Positions 42,454 through 51,861 of a DNA stretch of 64,000 bases are shown piece by piece. How positions within the stretch are numbered: position 1 is the first letter of the stretch; each line of letters begins with the position of its first letter. The position numbers and the translations under genes were made by a program. Below the pieces are notes generated by a model. The model was not told the DNA's origin and did no database searches. It saw only the letters and a list, made by a program, of their open reading frames with translations. Location: contig NZ_SJSM01000002.1 of assembly GCF_004331685.1 (NCBI RefSeq), forward strand, positions 496,001 through 560,000, written 5' to 3'. This stretch comes from Pedobacter hiemivivus (GTDB taxonomy: Bacteria > Bacteroidota > Bacteroidia > Sphingobacteriales > Sphingobacteriaceae).

Positions 42454-44120
42454 AGAACAAATATTTTAAAGCTGCTATTTTTGTGTTGGCAATTGTATTG
42501 CTAAATATTGTTGCTCAATATCTGTATACGAGGATCGATTTTACAAAGGAGAAGCGTTTTACCTTGAATGATAAGTCTAAAGAGATTTTAAAGGCCGCAA
42601 AGCAACCGATCAGCGTTACCGTTTTTTTAGACGGAGATTTGCCCGCTGCATTTAAAAGACTTAGAAACGCTACAAGTGATTTGTTAACGGATTATAAGGC
42701 TTATTCGGGGACTGATATTAAAGTGATATTTGCCGATCCGATTGCTGGATTGTCTGCAGCAGAGCAAGATACAGCTATTAATAACTTATATCAGGCAGGT
42801 ATTGAAGCTACTACTTTGAACATTAAAAATGACAATGGTTTTGCGCAAAAAACTATTTTCCCGATGGCTATGATTGTAGCTGATGGCAAAAGGTATCCTG
42901 TTAAGCTGTTGCAAAATCTGGATGTAACCGGTAACTACGAGGAAAATATCAACAACTCCATCCAAAATCTGGAATATGTGTTTACTTCTGGGATTCAAAA
43001 GGTGCTGACAGGAGAACATTCACGTATCGGTTTTACAGAGGGAAATGGGGAGTTGTCTGATCTGTATTTAAGCGATGCGATTAAGAGCCTTTCTGAAAGC
43101 TATGAAGTTGGGCGGGTTGATCTTAACTTGATTGATAAAAAAGGATTGGATAAACTGAAGCTATTGGTTGTGGCCAAGCCGCAAAAGGAATTTACCGAGG
43201 CTGAGAAATACAAAATCAACTATTTTGTAATGAATGGTGGTAGGGTACTTTGGAGCATTGATCAGGTAAGTGCCGATTTGGATAGCTTAAAGGGGAGGCC
43301 GGAGCAACTGGCTTTTAACCGTAAGTTAAATCTGGACGATATGTTGTTTCTGTATGGCGCCCGGGTAAATTACAACCTGGTTGCTGATGCCAATTGTGCC
43401 GAAATACCTTTAGCAATGGGCGGTCCACAAGGACAGATTCAAATGGCTCCATGGGTGTATTATCCGCTTTTGATGCCGGATACGGCCAATTCTCTGGTGA
43501 AAAATATTGACAACATTAAAAGTGAGTTTATAAGTACGGTTGATACCATCGGCGTAAAGGGTGTAAGCAAGAAGGTTATTCTGCATACCTCGGCCTTTAA
43601 CAAGGTTTTTAATGCACCTAAGATGCTTTCTTTACAGATGGTAGCCGAGCAGCCTAATCCAAGGGAATATGCCAGTGTACCGCAGTCGGTAGGGGTATTG
43701 CTTGAAGGTACTTTCTCTTCAGTGTTTTTGAATAGAGCTGTTCCCCACGGGATTGAAGAGGAGTATGGAGTGCCAGCATTGAGCAAGCCGACTAAAATGA
43801 TTGTGATTGGCGACGGAGATATTTTTAAAAATCAGGTGAGTAGCAAAGATGGTTCTACTTTTCCATTGGGATTTGACAGATATACGCAACGGAATTTTGG
43901 AAACAAGGCCTTGCTATTAAATATCGCCGATTACTTAGCTAATGATGATAATTTAATCGCCCTGCGCAATAAGGAGGTTAAAATAAGGTTATTAGATAAG
44001 GCAAAGTTACGTGTCGAAAAGTTGCAATGGCAGCTGATCAATGTGCTTGTGCCTTTATTTTTGTTAATATCATTTGCAATTTTTCAACATTATTGCCGCA
44101 AACACAAGTATGCGAGGTAA
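42447..44120 (+). CDS. gldG: Gliding-associated ABC transporter substrate-binding protein GldG
   Basis: 557 residues. One N-terminal membrane helix (about 6-25), a large extracytoplasmic domain of the ABC_transp_aux type (ISVTVFLDGDLPAAFKRL, VGRVDLNLI, LLVVAKPQKEFTEAEKY), and one C-terminal helix (VLVPLFLLISFAIFQHY). This is the GldG layout. Translation is coupled to gldF by overlap. dnaN follows after 35 nt. Confidence 0.88.
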   Translation: MVKNKYFKAAIFVLAIVLLNIVAQYLYTRIDFTKEKRFTLNDKSKEILKAAKQPISVTVFLDGDLPAAFKRLRNATSDLLTDYKAYSGTDIKVIFADPIAGLSAAEQDTAINNLYQAGIEATTLNIKNDNGFAQKTIFPMAMIVADGKRYPVKLLQNLDVTGNYEENINNSIQNLEYVFTSGIQKVLTGEHSRIGFTEGNGELSDLYLSDAIKSLSESYEVGRVDLNLIDKKGLDKLKLLVVAKPQKEFTEAEKYKINYFVMNGGRVLWSIDQVSADLDSLKGRPEQLAFNRKLNLDDMLFLYGARVNYNLVADANCAEIPLAMGGPQGQIQMAPWVYYPLLMPDTANSLVKNIDNIKSEFISTVDTIGVKGVSKKVILHTSAFNKVFNAPKMLSLQMVAEQPNPREYASVPQSVGVLLEGTFSSVFLNRAVPHGIEEEYGVPALSKPTKMIVIGDGDIFKNQVSSKDGSTFPLGFDRYTQRNFGNKALLLNIADYLANDDNLIALRNKEVKIRLLDKAKLRVEKLQWQLINVLVPLFLLISFAIFQHYCRKHKYAR

Positions 44121-44126
44121 TTTTTA

Positions 44127-44134
44127 TATTTTTG
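44127..44134 (+). promoter_or_regulatory. -7 box upstream of dnaN
   Basis: TATTTTTG is an exact TAnnTTTG, 21 nt before the dnaN ATG. No convincing -33 element was found, so dnaN may also be read from gldFG. Confidence 0.35.
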
Positions 44135-44155
44135 AGAACTGACTAGATCATAACT

Positions 44156-45280
44156 ATGAGATTTATTGTATCCACATCAACGCTTTTAAAACATTTGCAA
44201 ACAGTTAATGGTGCATCGAGCAGCAGCACTGTGTTGCCTATATTGGAAAATTTCCTGTTTGAGATTAAGGACGGAAATTTGACAATATCTGCTACGGACT
44301 TGCAAACCAGCATGACGACTTCTTTACCTGTAGAATCAAAAGAGGGTGGGAAAGTTGCTGTGCCGGCAAGAATACTATTAGACACTTTAAAAACATTACC
44401 AGATCAACCTATCTCTTTCAATATTGATGATAGTACTTTCTCTATTGAGATTAGTGCAGGTGACGGTAAGTATAAATTAAGTGGTGAAAACGGCGACGAT
44501 TTTCCGAAAATACCTGTTGTAGAAAACGCTTCTTCTGTAAATTTACCAGCTTCTGTTTTAACTGAAGCAATTACCAAAACTATTTTTGCGGTAAGTAATG
44601 ATGAGCTTCGTCCGGCTATGACGGGTGTTTATTGTCAGCTTTCTGATCAGCACATCACTTTTGTAGCTACTGATGCGCATAAATTGGTAAGATACAGACG
44701 TATGGATAGCAAAGCGGATAAGAGTTCTTCTTTTATTTTGCCTAAAAAAGCATTGACTTTATTAAAAGCGGCTTTACCATCTACAGAAATCAATGTATCA
44801 GTTGATTATAATGCAACTAGTGCCTTTTTTAAATTCGAAAACATCAACCTGGTTTGTCGTTTAATTGACGAGCGTTATCCTGATTACGAAGCGGTTATTC
44901 CTGCTAATAATCCTAATAAACTGGTTATCGACAGAGCTTTGTTTTTAAATACATTACGTAGGGTGGTTATTTTTGCGAATAAAACTACGCATCAGGTAAG
45001 ATTAAAAATCAACGGAAGTGAGCTAAACATTTCTTCTGAAGATCTTGATTTTGCAAATGAAGCACATGAGCGTTTAAGCTGCCAATATGAAGGTGAAGAC
45101 CTGGAGATTGGTTTTAATGCACGGTTTTTGATTGAGATGTTAAATAACTTAAGTGGTGAAGAAGTGACATTGGAGCTTTCTACGCCAAATAGAGCCGGAT
45201 TGTTGATTCCTCAAACAAACAATGAGAACGAGGATGTGTTGATGTTGGTGATGCCGGTTATGTTAAATAATTATAACTAA
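44156..45280 (+). CDS. dnaN: DNA polymerase III beta subunit (sliding clamp)
   Basis: 374 residues, three tandem clamp domains of about 120 residues. Marks include MRFIVSTSTLLKHLQTV at the start, LRPAMTGVYCQL in domain 2, DERYPDYEAVIP at the domain 2/3 border, and the C-terminal end LMLVMPVMLNN, close to the canonical hydrophobic-pocket tail. It is the processivity factor for replication and repair polymerases. No dnaA or origin lies nearby. Confidence 0.96.
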   Translation: MRFIVSTSTLLKHLQTVNGASSSSTVLPILENFLFEIKDGNLTISATDLQTSMTTSLPVESKEGGKVAVPARILLDTLKTLPDQPISFNIDDSTFSIEISAGDGKYKLSGENGDDFPKIPVVENASSVNLPASVLTEAITKTIFAVSNDELRPAMTGVYCQLSDQHITFVATDAHKLVRYRRMDSKADKSSSFILPKKALTLLKAALPSTEINVSVDYNATSAFFKFENINLVCRLIDERYPDYEAVIPANNPNKLVIDRALFLNTLRRVVIFANKTTHQVRLKINGSELNISSEDLDFANEAHERLSCQYEGEDLEIGFNARFLIEMLNNLSGEEVTLELSTPNRAGLLIPQTNNENEDVLMLVMPVMLNNYN

Positions 45281-45292
45281 TTTTTAAGCACA

Positions 45293-45991
45293 ATGAAAAA
45301 ACTTTTTTTATTATCATCAAAGACCAGGATGGCTTTTATGATTGCTTGTTCGAGCATTATGCTGCTCGCTTCATGTAGCAAGAAAAATGATATTGAACCA
45401 TTACCTGTTGGAGAGGCGAAAGTAAGGTACATAAACGCATTTTACGGAGCCTTAGCGCAAGATTTTTATGTGAACGGAACCAAGAAAAGCACAACTCCAC
45501 TTGTTTATGGCAATACATCTGAATATTTTACGATTATTTCAGGGGCAAATGCTTTTAATGTAAATGATGCAGGTACTACAACTGCGAATACAGGGGCTCA
45601 GGTAGATATTGCTATCGGTGATAAGTATTCGATTTTTTATTATTTAACTACGGACGGCAAAAAAGCTTTAGCATTTTTAGGCGATGGCAAGAGTACACTT
45701 CCTGCGGGTAAAGCAAATGTGAGGTTTGTTAATTTTAACAGTACTTTAAATGGTAACATGACAATTTCTAGCGCTGGTACTAATTTGGTTCCTTCCTTAG
45801 CATATTTTGGTGTCTCAGACTTTTTTCCAGTTGATGCAGCTGCAAAGTTTTCTTTTTCTGCGACTGGCTGGCTTACTGCTGTTGATTATGATGGTGCTGT
45901 TGTTGCTGGTAAAAGCTATACGATTTGGATTGATGGAAACACTGATCCCGCCAATAAACAGTTAATCGGCCATATCTTTGAGCAGAACTAG
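45293..45991 (+). CDS. DUF4397-domain lipoprotein
   Basis: 232 residues. The signal peptide ends with the lipobox LLASC (Cys about 28), so the protein is lipidated. The rest resembles DUF4397: KVRYINAFYGA and, in a second copy, NVRFVNFNSTL (about 140-150), two similar beta domains. Bacteroidota have many such surface or periplasmic lipoproteins of unknown role. It follows dnaN by 12 nt and is closed by a terminator. Confidence 0.82.
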   Translation: MKKLFLLSSKTRMAFMIACSSIMLLASCSKKNDIEPLPVGEAKVRYINAFYGALAQDFYVNGTKKSTTPLVYGNTSEYFTIISGANAFNVNDAGTTTANTGAQVDIAIGDKYSIFYYLTTDGKKALAFLGDGKSTLPAGKANVRFVNFNSTLNGNMTISSAGTNLVPSLAYFGVSDFFPVDAAAKFSFSATGWLTAVDYDGAVVAGKSYTIWIDGNTDPANKQLIGHIFEQN

Positions 45992-46030
45992 TTTATTCGC
46001 TATAATTCAATTATGACATTTCTATTCTTA

Positions 46031-46060
46031 AAAATATCATGGTTATTGCCATGATATTTT
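46031..46060 (+). terminator. Intrinsic terminator after the lipoprotein gene
   Basis: AAAATATCATGG (46031-46042) pairs with CCATGATATTTT (46049-46060), loop TTATTG. The adjoining TATTTTTG (46061-46068) is an exact -7 box for the next gene, so terminator and promoter abut. Confidence 0.8.
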
Positions 46061-46085
46061 TATTTTTGGGCTTAATTTACAAGAT

Positions 46086-46781
46086 TTGGAATTTTTCAGC
46101 TTTTTAATAGACTTCCTCCTGCACATCGATAAGCACCTGGAAGAGATCATCAGAGATTACAGTACCTGGACTTACGCTATCCTCTTTCTAATCATTTTTG
46201 CTGAAACAGGTTTCGTGGTTACCCCATTTTTACCAGGCGATTCGCTGTTATTTGCGATGGGAGCCCTTATTGCAGGTGGAAACACTGGCTTAAGTATTTG
46301 GTTAATGATGTTGTTGTTGATTGTGGCGGCAATCGCAGGTAATTCTTTAAATTATAAATTGGGAAGCTTTTTCGGTATTAAGGTATTTAAGCCCGGAAAC
46401 AAGATTCTCAAACTAGAATACTATAATCAGTCGCATGAGTTTTTTGAGAAACATGGCGGTAAAGCAATCATCTTTAGTAGGTTCTTACCTATTTTTAGAA
46501 CCATTGCTCCCTTTGTAGCTGGTGTGGCAAAGATGCCTTTTGGCAGATTTACCTTCTTTAACATTATTGGTGGGGTAGCTTGGATAGGTAGTTTGTTGCT
46601 AGCCGGATATCTCTTGGGACAAATTCCTGTCGTTAAAAGGAACTTTGATCTTGTCATCATTGTGATCGCTGTTGTTACTTTCTTCCCTGCAGTATTTGCA
46701 GCTTTAAAGTCTAAATTTCAAAAGAAGAGTGTAGTTGTAGTGGTTGATGAAGTTCTTACAGACGAGGACGAGAAAAGGTAA
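46086..46781 (+). CDS. DedA-family membrane protein
   Basis: 231 residues from a TTG start (EFFSFLIDFLL). The DedA/SNARE-associated region covers about 30-200: FAETGFVVTPFLPGDSLLFAMGAL with the family E and PGD, then FSRFLPIFRTIAPFVAGVAKM with conserved R and G residues. DedA proteins act as undecaprenyl phosphate or phospholipid flippases of the inner membrane. The -7 box at 46061-46068 fits its own short transcript. Confidence 0.92.
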   Translation: MEFFSFLIDFLLHIDKHLEEIIRDYSTWTYAILFLIIFAETGFVVTPFLPGDSLLFAMGALIAGGNTGLSIWLMMLLLIVAAIAGNSLNYKLGSFFGIKVFKPGNKILKLEYYNQSHEFFEKHGGKAIIFSRFLPIFRTIAPFVAGVAKMPFGRFTFFNIIGGVAWIGSLLLAGYLLGQIPVVKRNFDLVIIVIAVVTFFPAVFAALKSKFQKKSVVVVVDEVLTDEDEKR

Positions 46782-46796
46782 GCTAAGCTCGCCGTT

Positions 46797-47660
46797 TTAG
46801 AAATTTAATGCTGGCTGTCCGGCATCAATCCAGGCAGAGTACCAGAAAGATCCTATATATAATATGGCAGAGCGCATTTGACGCTCTACCATATTTTCCA
46901 TTCCATCATGATATGCCTTTGAATAAGCTTCGGAATACTGCTTAGTAACCTGACTCTTCCGCTCCGAAAAGCTATATTTTCTATGTGCTGGGAATCGCGC
47001 GCTTAACTTTGCTTCGAAACTAAGAACGGTATCTACCATGGTATGCGTGTTTTTTACAATTTTCCACGCTTCCTTTAAAGGGCTTTCGATGTATTTCGCA
47101 GTACCTACTACATAGTTGTAGCGTTTCGCAAATAACTCTGGTAATCTGCTTTCCCAAAAAGCATGGATGCCCAGTTGATTGGTCAATTGTCCGTTGTGGT
47201 TTTGTGTAGTATGAAGTGGTACATGGGCATCGGCAATATAATGTCCTATATAGGCCGAATATATCAGTATTTTACGCGAATCTTTGTCCTTAAAAGCATT
47301 TACCAGTTGATAGTATGTTTTTTGGATTTGCCAGGGGAGAATGCCATTTTGGTTTAATTTAACCAATCCGTACTTTTTTACGGCATCTTCCCATTTGTAA
47401 GGGATGCTATCGATATGTGCTTCGTACAATTCTACATCCAGATAATGTCTTGCCGCCTCTAAAGTATCTGCATACCTTCGTTTATCCGGATCTACAGCAT
47501 GATCTGTGATATATTTGATATGTTGCTTGTAAAATGGATTGATAGCTGCAGGGAGCGTAAAAACAGCCAATCGATTGATTTGCATATGGGCGTAGAAGCC
47601 CCATGAACTGCACAGGATAAGGACAAAAAAAAGGCTTACAGTAAGAAATGTTCGTTTCAT
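46797..47660 (-). CDS. Secreted zinc-dependent phospholipase C / S1-P1 nuclease-like protein
   Basis: 287 residues with a signal peptide ending near CSS, so the mature protein starts with WGFYAHMQIN. The family uses the N-terminal Trp and His/Asp residues for three zinc ions; candidate ligands include the His in YAH, YITDHAVDPD, IGHYIADAHVPLHTT and HAFWES. It would hydrolyse phospholipids or nucleic acids in the periplasm or outside. Which substrate is not decided by the sequence. Convergent with dedA at a 15-nt gap. Confidence 0.8.
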   Translation of the reverse strand: MKRTFLTVSLFFVLILCSSWGFYAHMQINRLAVFTLPAAINPFYKQHIKYITDHAVDPDKRRYADTLEAARHYLDVELYEAHIDSIPYKWEDAVKKYGLVKLNQNGILPWQIQKTYYQLVNAFKDKDSRKILIYSAYIGHYIADAHVPLHTTQNHNGQLTNQLGIHAFWESRLPELFAKRYNYVVGTAKYIESPLKEAWKIVKNTHTMVDTVLSFEAKLSARFPAHRKYSFSERKSQVTKQYSEAYSKAYHDGMENMVERQMRSAILYIGSFWYSAWIDAGQPALNF

Positions 47661-47699
47661 TACTGTAAACCTATATCAACAAGCGTATTGCCTGGTTAT

Positions 47700-49556
47700 T
47701 TATTCGATACTTTTTCCCTTCATAGCCGAAGAAACAGCTACATCCATTACTCTTTCGGCAAAAGGACGGGTAAATTCATTTAATTCGTCAGCCTTTTTAA
47801 GAATCTCGTCTTTCTCTGGTTTGGTTAAGGCGGCTCTTAGGGCTTCAATATATGTTTTTGTTTCGCTGATCTCAGCTTCGGTAAGGTATACGGCGTGTTT
47901 TTCAATGAAACGTTCTGCTGTATAAACCAGTTGCTCACCTTCACTACGGGCTTCAATAAGCATTCGTTGCTCAACATCGCTTTTAGCATGGGTAATGCTG
48001 TCTACCAACATTTTTTCAACTGTATCATCGGTTAAGCCATAACTTGGCTTGATGTCTATTTCTTGTTTTACACCAGAGCGCAGTTCGATGGCTTGAACGG
48101 TAAGTATGCCATCTGCATTTAGGATAAAGTTGATATCGACCTTTGGTAAGCCAGCAGGCATAGCAGGGATTCCTTTTAGATCAAACTCTGCCAGTTTTCT
48201 GTTTTCTTGTACCAAATCGCGCTCTCCCTGAAAAACAGAGATCTTCATGTTTACTTGTCCATCGATAGAAGTGGTATACTGACGACCTGCTTTGGTTGGA
48301 ACTTTTGCATTTCTTGGAATGATAACATCCATTAATCCGCCCATGGTCTCGATACCTAGCGAAAGTGGTGTTACATCTAACAATAAGATGTCTGAACGGT
48401 TTCCTGCAAGGATATCAGCTTGTATAGCTGCACCAAGGGCTACAACTTCATCAGGATTGATTTGATCATGTGGCTGACGGCCAAAGAAATCTTCTACTTG
48501 TTTTTTAACGTATGGGGTGCGGGTAGATCCGCCAACTAACACTACTTCGTCAATTTCTGCTATCGTTAATTTGGCATCGCTCAATGCTTGTTTGCAGGAG
48601 TTGATGGTTTCAGCAACCTTAGGTGTAATTAATTGCTCAAATGTTTGTCTATCAATGGTACACCAGATGTCGCCCATTTGTTCATTAAACAGGTTTTGGG
48701 TACTTAGCGCTTTTTTTGCAGCTTCGGCTTTTAGCCTTAATGTTTGCATTAAAGCAGGGTTTTGGGCCAGTTGAGCTGTGTCTATTTTGTTTTTTTCTAT
48801 CCAGTAATGTACAATCGCGCGGTCAAAATCATCACCACCTAAAAAGGTGTTTCCATTGGTGGATAGGACTTCGAATATGCCATTTTGGATAGATAGGATG
48901 GATACATCAAATGTTCCACCACCCAAATCGTATACTGCTATGGTTTTTTGCTGGGTAGGATCGAGACCTATGCCATAAGCTAAACTGGCAGCAGTAGGTT
49001 CGTTAACGATCCTTAAAACATCTAATCCGGCTAAGCGACCCGCATCACGGGTGGCTTGACGCTGACTGTCGTTAAAATAGGCTGGAACCGTAATTACTGC
49101 ACGATTTACTGGTGTTTTTAAGGCATGTTCTGCGCGCGCTTTTAATTCTTTTAAAATCTCTGCAGACAATTCTATTGGGGTATAGAATTTATCTGCGGCT
49201 TTGATTTTTACCAGCGAATCGTTTTCATCGTCGATGATTTTGTAGGAGAATGTATCCTGATGGCCAGCTACATCTTTATAAGAGCGACCCAGTAATCGTT
49301 TTACAGAAAATATGGTGTTTTCTGGATCTGTTGTCAGAAATTCTTTGGCTTCATTACCTACAAGTGTATCGCCCGTTTTGTTAAAATGCACGATTGAAGG
49401 CACTAACAGGCCTTTTCCAGTATCATTAATTACTTGTGGGTTTTTATCGGGATTGATGAAGGCTACTAAACTATTGGTTGTACCTAAATCAATTCCAACG
49501 ATGATTTCTTCTTTTTGTAGTGAACCTGTTGCCAGGTTAATGGATATCTTTGCCAT
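47700..49556 (-). CDS. hscA: Hsp70-family chaperone, HscA-like
   Basis: 618 residues. ATPase-domain motifs: IDLGTTNSLVA (about 21-31), AVITVPAYFNDSQRQATRDAG, VYDLGGGTFDVS and VGGSTRTPYV. The substrate domain begins near LLDVTPLSLGIETMGG. Compared with DnaK the N-terminus has an extra 18 residues and the C-terminus stops without the acidic EEVD-like tail, which fits the HscA group that helps transfer Fe-S clusters from the IscU scaffold. No iscU or hscB is adjacent, so an alternative as a second DnaK is possible. Confidence 0.82.
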   Translation of the reverse strand: MAKISINLATGSLQKEEIIVGIDLGTTNSLVAFINPDKNPQVINDTGKGLLVPSIVHFNKTGDTLVGNEAKEFLTTDPENTIFSVKRLLGRSYKDVAGHQDTFSYKIIDDENDSLVKIKAADKFYTPIELSAEILKELKARAEHALKTPVNRAVITVPAYFNDSQRQATRDAGRLAGLDVLRIVNEPTAASLAYGIGLDPTQQKTIAVYDLGGGTFDVSILSIQNGIFEVLSTNGNTFLGGDDFDRAIVHYWIEKNKIDTAQLAQNPALMQTLRLKAEAAKKALSTQNLFNEQMGDIWCTIDRQTFEQLITPKVAETINSCKQALSDAKLTIAEIDEVVLVGGSTRTPYVKKQVEDFFGRQPHDQINPDEVVALGAAIQADILAGNRSDILLLDVTPLSLGIETMGGLMDVIIPRNAKVPTKAGRQYTTSIDGQVNMKISVFQGERDLVQENRKLAEFDLKGIPAMPAGLPKVDINFILNADGILTVQAIELRSGVKQEIDIKPSYGLTDDTVEKMLVDSITHAKSDVEQRMLIEARSEGEQLVYTAERFIEKHAVYLTEAEISETKTYIEALRAALTKPEKDEILKKADELNEFTRPFAERVMDVAVSSAMKGKSIE

Positions 49557-49823
49557 AGTCTGGCAAATTTAGGAATGTTTCGGGTTTATTTTGTTTTAAG
49601 GTTGTAATGTTTTGCGGTTGTTTTTAATTTCTAGCTGTTCTGGTAAGGCCTATACCTTTAAATGACTTCGGTATTTTGTTTTGTGTCGTGGTGGTTGTAG
49701 GTAGGGGAAACGTCTTTTATTTTGCAAGTGTTGATTTTGACTGCGGATTACGCGGGATTTTATTCGAGTAAAGTTTATAAAGGGTGATCTCGGTATTTTT
49801 GCTAAGGATTTTATTAGGAATAG

Positions 49824-50777
49824 ATGCGGGAAGAAATAAGTGTGATTGCGCAACCAATATCAAAACAAAAGCCCAAACGAAAATCCCCAAGGAGGGATGA
49901 TGAACTTTGGAAGGGAATTTTAGCGGATGTTTTTGAAGATTTTCTGCGGTTTTTTTTTCCGGATGCTGATAACTTGTTTGATTTTAAAAAGAAATTCGTT
50001 TTTCTTGACAAGGAGTTTAACAGACTATTTCCACCAGAAGAGAATGCCGCTGGGGTAAGATTTGTAGATAAACTGGTAAAAGTTCATTTAAAAGCCGGAG
50101 GTTCTAAATTCATATTGATGCATGTGGAAATACAAGGCAGTAAAGGGCACGAAGAGCTAGGCTCTAGGATGTTTCGATACTTTTACCGAGCCAAGGACAA
50201 ACATAATGTCTCCATCACTGCCTTTGCTATTTTAATAGATGATGTAAAAAGTTACCATCCAAAAATATACAAGGAAGAGTATTTGGGTACGAGGTTGAGT
50301 TATGAGTTTAATACTTATAAGCTTTTAGACCAAGATGAAGAAACGTTACGCGCAAATCCTAATCCGTTTGCTGTGGTCGCGCTTACAGTTTTAATGGCTT
50401 TGAAAAACAAGAAAATTGATGACGAAGGTTTAAAATCCATCAAAATGGATTTGACAAGTGAATTAATTAAAAGAAAGCTAGATAAAGTAAAGCATGAAAG
50501 GATTATGGCTTTTCTTGTGTATTATGTGAATTTTGAAAACCCGGAAATGATGATTAAATTTGAAGAAGAAGTTCAAAAACTAACAGGAAGGACTACACCT
50601 ATGGGAGTCAAAGAGATATTACTAGACAGACGTTTCAAGGAAGGCCGCCAATTAGAGCGAGCTAAAGCTGTAGAGGAAAAGAGGACAATAGCCCGCAACT
50701 TCAAGAATAAAGCAATCGATCTTAACATTATCGCTGAAGCCACTGGTCTCTCTTTAGAGGAGATAAAATCACTATAG
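49824..50777 (+). CDS. Rpn / PD-(D/E)XK nuclease family transposase-like protein
   Basis: 317 residues. The nuclease core is near residues 78-105: Asp82 in VDKLVKV and Glu102-x-Gln104 in MHVEIQGS, the D...ExQ variant of PD-(D/E)XK. A helical region follows, and the C-terminus ends with IIAEATGLSLEEIKSL, a small HTH-like tail usual in this family. Rpn proteins promote RecA-independent recombination; several act in phage defence. The gene is solitary with no terminal repeats seen. An exact -7 box, TATTTTTG, lies at 49794-49801. Confidence 0.85.
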   Translation: MREEISVIAQPISKQKPKRKSPRRDDELWKGILADVFEDFLRFFFPDADNLFDFKKKFVFLDKEFNRLFPPEENAAGVRFVDKLVKVHLKAGGSKFILMHVEIQGSKGHEELGSRMFRYFYRAKDKHNVSITAFAILIDDVKSYHPKIYKEEYLGTRLSYEFNTYKLLDQDEETLRANPNPFAVVALTVLMALKNKKIDDEGLKSIKMDLTSELIKRKLDKVKHERIMAFLVYYVNFENPEMMIKFEEEVQKLTGRTTPMGVKEILLDRRFKEGRQLERAKAVEEKRTIARNFKNKAIDLNIIAEATGLSLEEIKSL

Positions 50778-50787
50778 CCTAATTGTA

Positions 50788-51861
50788 TTAATTATTGACG
50801 TCTTTTTTGTGGATATTATACAGCCACAATACAATATCTTGGTAGCTGTCGGTTCCTTTTGGTTGACTATTTAGCTTTAAAAATCTGTCGAAAGCGACGT
50901 CCATATAAGCAAACATATTGCTATTATACTTTTGCCAGAAGTCTCTATCGGCTTTTAAATCACTTATGGTTACTGCGTTTATGGTTTTGTAAAGACGTTC
51001 GTAATCATCTGGTGATTTTAGTCTGATCTCGAATAGTATATTTTTAAATACTTCATAGACTGCTGAATACTGGAAATATGGATCGCTGCTGCTACTGGCT
51101 ACGAGGTAACCAACAAGATTAGCCTCATCCTCTCTTGCTACGCCTAACTGATGAGCAATTTCGTGGCAGGTTACAAATGGGAGAGAGGTAAGTGGTAGGC
51201 GCATGTTTACATTGGCTTCGCCCGATAGCGGACTATAATATCCCTCAATACCTATTTTGGTAATTATCCAGCTGTTTAATACGGGCTTTACTGCCGGAGT
51301 ATGGTAAATAAACAAGCTGTTTTTCTGCTGCATAACATCATAAGCTAGTTTGGCTTTTGCTTGCAATTGAGGCACGGTGTACGTTTGCTTTTTTACGTGT
51401 TGAAGGCTGTTTAGTCGACCAATGAAATACTCACCCAGCGAAATCAATTGTGGGGTAGTGTATTTTTCATCGCTGATCGCTAGTTGTTTCGCAATGGGGA
51501 AACGCGAATAATTAAGTCCCCAAAGTAATTTGAAAGCCAGATAAAGGACCAAAAAAAAGCTAAGGACCTGCAATGTAATATTGAGCAGGTCGCTCCGCTT
51601 TATTCTTTTTTGTACTAGTTTTTTATAGAAAAGATATAAACTCCTGATGACATAAAGGATCAGCAGGAGGTAAAGGAAATCGCCCAGCGCGAAAGGAAGG
51701 AAACTACTGATGTAACGTTGTACGACCGATGTGATTGGATAAGTCCCCCGAACATACAAATGCTCTACCCATTGTTCGTTGAATCCAAAAGCATATACCA
51801 TCGCCGAAAGGATGAACAGTAAGGTAAACTGCTTTAATTTTGGCGGGTAGCTAGTATTCAT
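50788..51861 (-). CDS. DUF3810 membrane metallopeptidase-like protein
   Basis: 357 residues. Three membrane helices in residues about 10-115. The soluble part carries a zinc-peptidase motif, CHEIAHQLGVAREDEAN (HExxH near residue 235, with downstream Glu in EDEAN as possible third ligand). DUF3810 is widespread in Bacteroidota and uncharacterised. Its ATG overlaps the stop of the dihydroorotase gene by one base, so the two are translationally coupled, though no functional link is obvious. Confidence 0.85.
   Translation of the reverse strand: MNTSYPPKLKQFTLLFILSAMVYAFGFNEQWVEHLYVRGTYPITSVVQRYISSFLPFALGDFLYLLLILYVIRSLYLFYKKLVQKRIKRSDLLNITLQVLSFFLVLYLAFKLLWGLNYSRFPIAKQLAISDEKYTTPQLISLGEYFIGRLNSLQHVKKQTYTVPQLQAKAKLAYDVMQQKNSLFIYHTPAVKPVLNSWIITKIGIEGYYSPLSGEANVNMRLPLTSLPFVTCHEIAHQLGVAREDEANLVGYLVASSSSDPYFQYSAVYEVFKNILFEIRLKSPDDYERLYKTINAVTISDLKADRDFWQKYNSNMFAYMDVAFDRFLKLNSQPKGTDSYQDIVLWLYNIHKKDVNN

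Noticed and set aside
49557..49823. Terminal inverted repeats for the Rpn-type gene
   Set aside because: None could be found on either side, so it is not called a mobile element.
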